Shown here: positions 34,801-40,456 of the stretch, piece by piece
How positions within the stretch are numbered: the stretch's first letter is position 1
How the letters are laid out: each line of letters opens with the position of its first letter
Source: Anaerolineae bacterium
GTDB taxonomy: Bacteria; Chloroflexota; Anaerolineae; UBA4142; SHND01
Direction of reading: 5' to 3'
Assembly: GCA_020851635.1 (NCBI GenBank)
Contig: JADZCJ010000071.1
Span: forward strand, 1-43,566
DNA: 43,566 nucleotides
The notes under the pieces: model-generated
Database searches by the model: none
What the model saw: only the letters and a program-made list of their open reading frames with translations
What the model was told of the DNA's origin: nothing
Translations under genes and position numbers: made by a program

Positions 34801-35401
34801 TTGTAATCGAAATTGCTTGCGCACCAATCTCAGCATCCGTAAAATAGATCGTTAGGACTCGTAGCGCATCTTGACTGAACAGCTGCACGTCGAGTTCTTG
34901 GGCGACTGCTAGAATTTTGTCAGCTGCCTTTTGTTGGTGCTCCTTGTCTTCAAGCAAGAGCAACACTTCGAGCAGGTTGCGGTCCGACCGCACGTCTTGT
35001 TGGAGAGTGACGACGGGATCAGTAATCTGAACGAGCTCTTGGATTTTCTTGCGAGCTGCAAGCGCCGGACTCAATCGGGCACGCCGTTTACGTTCCTCCT
35101 CAACTATGATTTTTCCTAGATTGTGCTCATTCACCTCTACATGATAAGGGCAATCCGGACAATGCTTTTGGATGAAATGGGTTGCCAAGAGTTCAACATT
35201 CACACTTTGACCGCCTGCATAATAGTCGCAAAAGATTTCATGTGGCCCAATTGGCAACCGAACTGCCTGTCCGAGTGGAGAGGTCGAAAGGAGATCAATG
35301 TGCAGGTATTTGCACCAATTCAGATATTTGTCTTTCTGTTGGTTCTGTTTACCCAATTCAATGGCATCATCAATTGATTTTTCAGTTGTTTTTGCAACCA
35401 T
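31847..35401 (-). CDS. Large HEAT/TPR-type repeat protein with C-terminal AIGD motif
   Basis: The 1184-residue protein has no catalytic motif that I can find. The N-terminus has a small Cys/His cluster (HCPDCPYH, near residue 80). A long alpha-solenoid follows (about 120-700, HEAT-like; about 750-930 more TPR-like). From about 960 it becomes beta-rich (MTVDGQPVDKPLSLQAALHY; LELRFFSTTP), perhaps an Ig-like or receptor domain. It ends with YNVSVSNSEGFAIGDNAQV and a disordered tail, the same motif found in the NB-ARC and DUF4062 proteins of the divergent operon. I infer a sensor, scaffold or effector partner recruited through the motif. It follows a TPR gene on the same strand (110-nt gap). GAAGGA precedes the ATG. 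Confidence 0.7.
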   Translation of the reverse strand: MVAKTTEKSIDDAIELGKQNQQKDKYLNWCKYLHIDLLSTSPLGQAVRLPIGPHEIFCDYYAGGQSVNVELLATHFIQKHCPDCPYHVEVNEHNLGKIIVEEERKRRARLSPALAARKKIQELVQITDPVVTLQQDVRSDRNLLEVLLLLEDKEHQQKAADKILAVAQELDVQLFSQDALRVLTIYFTDAEIGAQAISITRTLCSRHATFFDVVIDPAIYAFADGHQREALAFLLGDYVDSTAKTAQVVTLIPALMAHHSTMLGVGTHRPSAGVIHALKAIARQDIEPILQEVETRLKRGDKESRLEACDALEILLDDYPAVGERVLSLLLRSLEFDDDRYERSADGATLNILAHVVSQNLELLTIVEQFYAVATPDLKALTFRFYQHLAKLSDDEKVHRQCAEKAIHILAAGIDHIDTLLGAAAFLVDIARTRPAIVADHVNSLIGALALVADRPSETQARQARDGLDALNKMGLSAQWTRVVSDLEKAIATASENSPETVALALRSTIAHTSSKTAGAFKSHLISALGKISQDHLSVAQDAVPLLFGLLIDTDSTLVRGSAARAFGDMSRYQGDILPTDVLDLMKELLLRETYVYVLLNLIRAFRHIPLPDIAFANVICGALAVWERSFDDATQKEQTAGTLFDVASEFESLRAAVKPLFERYCRHDDYWIRIEYLEKWFRWSQQYSEYTLHEFVKLSLQFYRDLPAETRDLNGLEQPFENMMKVPREFFAEQVTELVEIAQGQGGEFEWNERDFATLLAVKEYYAESAQLYRHVVGALPDEPRLEKLRRYLRSLAIKNTAEAYVLNGDLSRAQEQLKEAADFVDQDSTELEEIQIVLRQRLLHTLAGFDLTNVGNFITNVQALRQSYGELFEGHFLEIHETDDNFFRSLDNLLEALAFLGQWGQASLGAEQNSNRYLEAAQYHLDIAIDLAKQSDSALYAERVNLLELILREITRPREISSFIRNVVAIPIPLIFDYRTKDNWGGAKFRQRFLKAEGLEDTALVSENEPEEVRVAQVVMTVDGQPVDKPLSLQAALHYGLGLQLRFARWPARYARLELRFFSTTPAANQLVKVSLERPSNYNGQITADSHIIFEHSLSPAAPPIEAKLVASFIDVDGKEHRLDLFGKHDLTVRVSEKPASQTTYNVSVSNSEGFAIGDNAQVIQARAPAPINDEARDNSDG
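31907..31969 (-). other. AIGD beta-motif, C-terminus of the HEAT protein
   Basis: Encodes TTYNVSVSNSEGFAIGDNAQ and V near the protein end. It shares the Y-N-V-S-[IV] start and G-F-A-I-G-D-N-A-x-V end with the DUF4062 protein motif, although the two genes lie on opposite strands. Confidence 0.7.
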
Positions 35402-35511
35402 ACGATGATTTCCTTCATGTTATCGGAACTAAAGAACAACGCGAATCTGACCCCACAGTTTCACACGAGTTGATGTACAAGCATCCTGCTGATCGTTCGC
35501 GTTGAAAGACA

Positions 35512-36720
35512 TTATAGCAAATGAGCGCGCCACTCAGCCAAAAGTTTTTCGAGCCGCTTTATGTTCGGTGCTTCAATAGAACGAAATAGCTCTAATGCAA
35601 TTAGACCAAGATTAATCGCTTCGCGATAGTCTCCACTTCGGCCATATATGAGCGCGAGATTCCATAACGCGTTCGCTTCACCCGCACGGTCCCGTAACTC
35701 ACGTGCAATATCAAGCCGCTGTCGGAAACAAAGAGCCGCTTGTTCATTTTCATTCTGCGCTAGGTAAAGGTTGCCTAATCCCGACAACCCCAAGCCCATC
35801 AGACGGCGATCACCCAATTCCTGAGCAAGCGCGAGCCGTTCACGATAATATTTCATTGCGAGTTCCCAGTCTCCTTGCGCTCGATAAACGTCTCCCATTG
35901 CACCGAGCGTAGCAGCAAGCGTGTGTTTGTCTCCAATCTCCTCTGCGATCGCGATGGTCGAGCTGAACAGTTCAAGTGCTCGTTCGCTCTGTCCCAAGCG
36001 ATGCAACGCGCGGCCCATGTTACCCAGCGTATTCGCTTCCCCCTGCCGGTCAGCGCGTTCACGCTTTATGACCAACGCGTTTTCGTAAAATTCCAGTGCG
36101 CGCGCCGACTCACCTAAATGCGTCCAAACGACGCCGAGATTGTGTAAAATATTCGCTTCAACACGGCGATCCTCCGCACGCTGCGCGAGTATTAGCGCTT
36201 CATTATACAGAGCGACAGCGCGACTCCGTTCACCCAACCAATCGTAACAGTTTGCAAGTCCTTGTAGCGCATTCGCTTGCCCGTGCGCATCATCAAGCGC
36301 GCGATAAAGCAGCAATGAGCGCTCATACGCTTCCACAGCGCGCTGAACATCGCCTTGTTCAAACCAAGCACCTGCAAGATTGCCCCATAATAGCGCTTCG
36401 CCTTCTTGGTCAGACGCGTTCTGTGCAGCCAGCAGCGCAGATTGCCACCACTGAATCTGCACTGTTGGTGGCTGCCGCAACCGGAGTATCAAGAATCCTG
36501 CCTCAGCGTATTTACGACATAACACTCTCGCTTGTTCATTGTGCAGGGCGTGAGCGTGCGACCAGGTTTGTCCGCCTTGAATGTTCAGCCAATCGGCGTC
36601 GAATTCAGCTAGGGCCTTTACAACATCCCCTCCACCTCTAACATAGACGGCGTGTGTTTCTTCAAGAGTTAGAGCATAGTGCTGTGCGTGAAGCAAGTGA
36701 GCGGAATCGCGGAGTGGCAT
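35512..36720 (-). CDS. TPR protein, separate TPR half of a STAND system (copy 1)
   Basis: The 402-residue protein begins with a linker-like helical region (HLLHAQHYALTLEETHAVYVRGG, FDADWLNIQGGQTWSHA) followed by about seven to eight TPR units of 40 residues (pattern A-x-x-L-x-N-L-G-x-x-Y ... L-G-x-x-x-x-A-L-x-x-Y), to the C-terminus. The N-terminal part matches the segment that, in one-piece bacterial NB-ARC proteins, connects the winged helix to the TPRs. Here no NB-ARC is attached. It is the first gene of the leftward pair with the HEAT protein and is divergent to a paralogue (copy 2). Likely role: ligand-sensing or scaffold subunit. Confidence 0.75.
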   Translation of the reverse strand: MPLRDSAHLLHAQHYALTLEETHAVYVRGGGDVVKALAEFDADWLNIQGGQTWSHAHALHNEQARVLCRKYAEAGFLILRLRQPPTVQIQWWQSALLAAQNASDQEGEALLWGNLAGAWFEQGDVQRAVEAYERSLLLYRALDDAHGQANALQGLANCYDWLGERSRAVALYNEALILAQRAEDRRVEANILHNLGVVWTHLGESARALEFYENALVIKRERADRQGEANTLGNMGRALHRLGQSERALELFSSTIAIAEEIGDKHTLAATLGAMGDVYRAQGDWELAMKYYRERLALAQELGDRRLMGLGLSGLGNLYLAQNENEQAALCFRQRLDIARELRDRAGEANALWNLALIYGRSGDYREAINLGLIALELFRSIEAPNIKRLEKLLAEWRAHLL

Positions 36721-36794
36721 ATCAAACTAACCGTTGATAAAACGACTTGTGCATGAGTGGGGATTCTGTATCCTCGATGTAGAGAAAAATGGCG

Positions 36795-36823
36795 GTTGAT
36801 ACCTATCAACGGTTGCTTATAAT
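36795..36823 (+). promoter_or_regulatory. Promoter with overlapping dyad for the rightward STAND operon
   Basis: TTGATA (36796-36801) and TATAAT (36818-36823) are separated by 16 bp. A perfect dyad GTTGAT-ACCT-ATCAAC (36795-36810) overlaps the -35 box, and CCGTTGAT recurs near 36731, so a repressor site is likely. The leader to the ATG at 36914 is about 85 nt. Confidence 0.55.
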
Positions 36824-36913
36824 ACACAAAATGCGACACCGCTCAACAATTGAAAGCGCAAGCAAGCGTATTCTCGGATAGGGTTCCTGTAGAGAAACTG
36901 GGAGCAAAATCAA

Positions 36914-38155
36914 ATGCCGAGCGTCCATCGTGCCTGTCTGCGTCATGCTGTTCACTACGCCAAGGCATTGCGCGCCGCACGTGAACTTTACGATCAGGGT
37001 GGTAACAATATTGCAAGTGGACTGGTCCAGCTTGACGCAGATTGGGCGAATATCCAAATGGGACAGAATTGGGCAGCGGCGAATATCGAAGACGACGAAA
37101 TGGCGGCAACACTCTGCTCCAACTATCCTGATTCCGGTTTGCGCCTCTTGACGTTGCGACAGCCGCTGCGTGAGCGGCTTCGATGGCGCGAAGGAGCACT
37201 TGCGGCGGCACGCCGGCTTAACGATGAGTCAGCCGTTGCCGTCCACTTGGGAAATCTCGGACCTTTGTACGATGAATTAGGTGATGTGCCACGTGCATTG
37301 GAATATCATCACCTAGCACTCGAGCTCTTTCGTGCGCGTGGTTATTGGCGGGGTGAATCGCGCGCCTTGGGAAACCTTGGCAATACCTACCTGAATTTGA
37401 ATGACGCACTGCGCGCCATCTCATTCCATGAGCAAGCGTTGACCATTGAGCGCGAACTGAACGACCTTCGCGGGGAAGCAGAATCGCTCGGCAATCTCGG
37501 TTTGGCTCATGCCCACTTGGGCGAGATGGAAAAGGCAATCACTTATTTTGAAAGTGCGCTTCAAATCCAACGTGAATTGGGCGACCAGCGTGGGACCAGT
37601 CGAAGCTTGGGGAATATGGGAAATATCATGGCGCGTCTTGGTAAAACTGAGCGTGCGATCGAAATGCACGAACAGCAACTGGCTATAGCCATTGACCTGC
37701 GAGACCGTCAGGGGCAAGCGGACGCGCGCGGCGCATTAGGTTTGGCCTATCGCCGCATAGGTGAGCTATCGCGCGCACTAACGCTTTTGCATGAGGCTTT
37801 GCGCCTGCATCAAAACCTCGGGGATCGACGCGGTGAAGGTCGGAGTCTAGCGAATTTGGGTTCAGTCTACTTGGAACATAGCGAGCCGCAGAAGGCAGTC
37901 GAATACCTGAACCAATCGTTAGCAATCAAACTAGAAACGCAAGAGCGACGCGCTGAAGCCAAGGTGCTTTGGGATTTGGCTTTGGCGCAGCGGAAACTCG
38001 GTGAGAGCGTTCGTGCAACGGAACAGCTTCAACGCACCCTCGAAATCTATCAGCAGATGGATAACTCATTCGCTGTAGAGGTCCGAGAACTTTTGGAAGC
38101 TTGGCAAACGGAAGATAACGCGAGGTGGGCATCCGGCAACCTCGATATTCAATGA
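36914..38155 (+). CDS. TPR protein, separate TPR half of a STAND system (copy 2)
   Basis: The 413-residue protein is a paralogue of the leftward TPR protein: RHAVHYAKALRAARELYDQG and LDADWANIQMGQNWAA at the N-terminus, then about seven 40-residue TPRs (LGNLGNTYLNLNDALRAISF; LGNLGLAHAHLGEMEKAITY and so on). Its N-terminus corresponds to the linker that follows the winged helix in fused NB-ARC-TPR proteins, which suggests the NB-ARC and TPR halves are made from separate genes here. GGGAG precedes the ATG. It heads the rightward operon, but a promoter also lies between it and the DUF4062 gene. Likely role: sensor subunit for the NB-ARC proteins. Confidence 0.78.
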   Translation: MPSVHRACLRHAVHYAKALRAARELYDQGGNNIASGLVQLDADWANIQMGQNWAAANIEDDEMAATLCSNYPDSGLRLLTLRQPLRERLRWREGALAAARRLNDESAVAVHLGNLGPLYDELGDVPRALEYHHLALELFRARGYWRGESRALGNLGNTYLNLNDALRAISFHEQALTIERELNDLRGEAESLGNLGLAHAHLGEMEKAITYFESALQIQRELGDQRGTSRSLGNMGNIMARLGKTERAIEMHEQQLAIAIDLRDRQGQADARGALGLAYRRIGELSRALTLLHEALRLHQNLGDRRGEGRSLANLGSVYLEHSEPQKAVEYLNQSLAIKLETQERRAEAKVLWDLALAQRKLGESVRATEQLQRTLEIYQQMDNSFAVEVRELLEAWQTEDNARWASGNLDIQ

Positions 38156-38216
38156 GACGAACTGGCATAGTTGGACCTAGAAGCGAGTCGCGCAGAGCAT
38201 CAAACTGCACCAACGG

Positions 38217-38244
38217 TTGACACAACGGAATCGTAGCAGATAAT
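38217..38244 (+). promoter_or_regulatory. Promoter upstream of the DUF4062 gene
   Basis: TTGACA (38217-38222) and GATAAT (38239-38244), 16 bp apart, lie in the 143-bp gap after the TPR gene. The flank ACGGTTGACA resembles the CGGTTGAT half-site of the promoter at 36795, so both may respond to the same regulator. Confidence 0.45.
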
Positions 38245-38298
38245 TACAGTCGAAGGATCTTCGCTACTTGATGAAATTCATGGGAGGCGGATCAACAT

Positions 38299-39291
38299 AT
38301 GCCCAAGCCGATTCGGATTTTTCTCAGTTCCACTTGGCAGGATTTGCAGCCAGAGCGCGAAGCGGTGGAGAAAGCTCTGCACCGCATGAAGGATGCCGCT
38401 TTCGTTGGTATGGAATATTTTGGAAGCCGTCCTGATACGCCGCGCGATGTCAGCCTGGCTGAAGTGGACCGCAGTGACATCTACGTAGGCATTTTTGCTC
38501 GGCGCTATGGATCAGGGATCACTGAAGCGGAATATCGCGGCGCACGTGAGCGGAATATTCCATGTCTTATCTATATTAAAGATGATAGATTGCCTTTACC
38601 ACGTGAATTCATTGAGAGCGATTCTGCCAAATCCGCGAAACTCGCGGAGCTCAAACAGGAGCTCAAGGATCAACACACTGTTTCTTTCTTTAGCAATCCA
38701 GATCAATTGGCAACACAGGTCGTTGCCGACTTGCACAATCTCATAGGAAGGAGACCAACTATGGATGTCATCGCATTAGCCAAGGAAGTCGCCGCGTTTC
38801 TCGTTCCTTTCCTGCCGTATCTGATCAAAGCGGGTGAACGCGCTGCAGAAGAAGCGGGCAAAAAGTTCGGAGAAGGCGCATGGAACACAGCTAAATCTTT
38901 ATGGACCAAACTGTACCCCAAGGTAGAAGCGAAACCTGCCGCGCAAGATGCTGCACAAAAAGCCACGACGCGCCCTGACGATCCGCGCATCCAAGGCGCG
39001 CTCGAACTACAGCTTGAAGATATTCTCAACGATGACACCGCATTGGCTGGGGAGATAGCGCAATTGTTGAAAGAGGCAAAAGCAGGCAAGTCCGTCATCG
39101 CCGCGGGTGAGCGAAGCGTTATTGTCGGTGGCGATATGAAGGACAGCACTGTCATCACTGGCGATCAAAATCTCGTTCAGCGTGGTAAGTACAATGTGAG
39201 CATCGGTAAGGCACAAGGCTTCGCTATTGGCGACAACGCGCGCGTGAATACAGATGGGACAGTAGACGACGAGGCGCAAGAAGATGGATAA
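38299..39291 (+). CDS. DUF4062 protein with tandem C-terminal beta-motifs
   Basis: The 330-residue protein starts with IRIFLSSTWQDLQPEREAVE (residues 5-24), the DUF4062 signature; this Rossmann-like domain, often fused N-terminally to STAND ATPases, is likely the effector or adaptor part. A helical middle follows (about 150-265), including LVPFLPYLIKAGERAAEEAG, possibly membrane-interacting. The C-terminus has two beta-motifs in tandem: SVIVGGDMKDSTVITGDQNL (from 273) and KYNVSIGKAQGFAIGDNARV (297-316). The second recurs before the NB-ARC domain of the next gene, whose start overlaps this stop by 8 nt. Effector with C-terminal motif plus adjacent switch with N-terminal motif suggests direct partnership. 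Confidence 0.82.
   Translation: MPKPIRIFLSSTWQDLQPEREAVEKALHRMKDAAFVGMEYFGSRPDTPRDVSLAEVDRSDIYVGIFARRYGSGITEAEYRGARERNIPCLIYIKDDRLPLPREFIESDSAKSAKLAELKQELKDQHTVSFFSNPDQLATQVVADLHNLIGRRPTMDVIALAKEVAAFLVPFLPYLIKAGERAAEEAGKKFGEGAWNTAKSLWTKLYPKVEAKPAAQDAAQKATTRPDDPRIQGALELQLEDILNDDTALAGEIAQLLKEAKAGKSVIAAGERSVIVGGDMKDSTVITGDQNLVQRGKYNVSIGKAQGFAIGDNARVNTDGTVDDEAQEDG
39115..39246 (+). other. Tandem beta-motifs at the DUF4062 C-terminus
   Basis: Two motif units lie end to end. The first (residues 273-294) has V-I-V-G-G-D then V-I-T-G-D-Q-N; the second (297-316) is the AIGD type. Alternating hydrophobic residues with G-D/G-N turns fit a beta-arch or beta-solenoid. Confidence 0.65.
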
Positions 39292-40432
39292 CCAAGGAAT
39301 TGATCCAGGCAAGTACAACATCGAAATCGAAGCGGCCAAAGGAGTCGCGATCGGTGATTACGCGTCCGTGAACCTGATCAATGCGGCTCCCCCGCGTCCG
39401 GGCAGCGCACCTGCCCTGCCAACTTTGTTCATCGGTCGCGAAGAAGATATGTCGAATCTCAGATCGCGTTTGGGAATTACATCAGAAGCAAAGCCATCTG
39501 CACCTCAAATCTTGACTGCAGTGCGTGGCTGGCCAGGAGTAGGCAAGACAACGCTTGCCTCTGCTCTCGCACATGATGAGAATGTGGTAAGAGCATTCCC
39601 TGACGGCGTGTTGTGGGTCTCGTTGGGACAGAATCCAAACATTCTCTCGGAGCTAGCGGCTTGGGGCAGAGCACTAGGCACAGATGACCTGCTCCGCGCA
39701 CGCACGGTAGAAGAAGCCTCTGCACAACTGCGCGCGCTGCTGCGAAACAAGCGCGTACTTTTGATCATTGACGATGTTTGGGAAGCCGCGCACGCTGTCC
39801 CCTTTATGGTCGGAGGACACCGCTGCGCGACGCTGGTCACGACACGCGTGAATCAGGTTGCGAATGAATTGGCACCAACCCCAAACGACATCTATCGCTT
39901 GAATGAACTGACCGAAGACAAAGCCCTTGAACTCTTACGCGCATTAGCCTCGACTGTTGTCGTTGCGCATCCTGATGAATCACGCGAGTTGGTTAACGAA
40001 CTCGAAGGTTTGCCACTCGCAATTCAAGTTGCGGGGCATCTGCTCAATGTAGAAGCGAGCTATGGGTTCGGTGTGAGCGATTTGATTCGGGAATTAAGGG
40101 AAGGAGCGAAACTGCTCGCAGCGAAAGCACCCGCCGATCGAACTGACCTCGTGAACGAAACGACGCCGACAGTCGCCGTCCTGTTACAGCGTAGTACTGA
40201 TCACTTGGATTCGCTCACCCGCGATTGCTTTGCCTATCTGGGTGCCTTTGCACCCAAGCCTGCGACTTTCGACCTTGCGGCAATGAAAGCCGTGTGGCAA
40301 ATCGAAGACCCAAAACCCATCGCGCGAACACTTGTTGATCGCGGTTTACTTGAACCAGTGCCAACGATAGGACGCTTTCAGATGCACGCACTCCTTGTCA
40401 TGCATGCGAAATCATTACTAACGGAAGATTGA
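39284..40432 (+). CDS. Compact NB-ARC STAND ATPase with N-terminal AIGD motif
   Basis: The 382-residue protein is essentially motif, NB-ARC and winged helix. Residues 10-29 (KYNIEIEAAKGVAIGDYASV) form the shared motif; a Pro-rich joint leads to LFIGREEDM. The NB-ARC has P-loop GWPGVGKTT (near 82), Walker B VLLIIDDVW (near 158), a TTR sensor (LVTTRVNQVA), GLPLAIQVAG, and MHALL near the end as the MHD-like motif. It stops right where fused homologues continue into TPRs; the TPR half is encoded separately. STAND ATPases act as ligand-triggered oligomerising switches, common in antiphage defence and cell-death signalling. Its start overlaps the DUF4062 stop, so the two are probably made together. 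Confidence 0.88.
   Translation: MDNQGIDPGKYNIEIEAAKGVAIGDYASVNLINAAPPRPGSAPALPTLFIGREEDMSNLRSRLGITSEAKPSAPQILTAVRGWPGVGKTTLASALAHDENVVRAFPDGVLWVSLGQNPNILSELAAWGRALGTDDLLRARTVEEASAQLRALLRNKRVLLIIDDVWEAAHAVPFMVGGHRCATLVTTRVNQVANELAPTPNDIYRLNELTEDKALELLRALASTVVVAHPDESRELVNELEGLPLAIQVAGHLLNVEASYGFGVSDLIRELREGAKLLAAKAPADRTDLVNETTPTVAVLLQRSTDHLDSLTRDCFAYLGAFAPKPATFDLAAMKAVWQIEDPKPIARTLVDRGLLEPVPTIGRFQMHALLVMHAKSLLTED
39311..39370 (+). other. AIGD beta-motif before the first NB-ARC domain
   Basis: Encodes residues 10-29 of the compact NB-ARC protein, with I-E-I, V-A-I-G-D and A-S-V positions matching the copy at 42068-42127. Confidence 0.7.
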
Positions 40433-40456
40433 TATCCAAACAATCATGGAGCTGAC

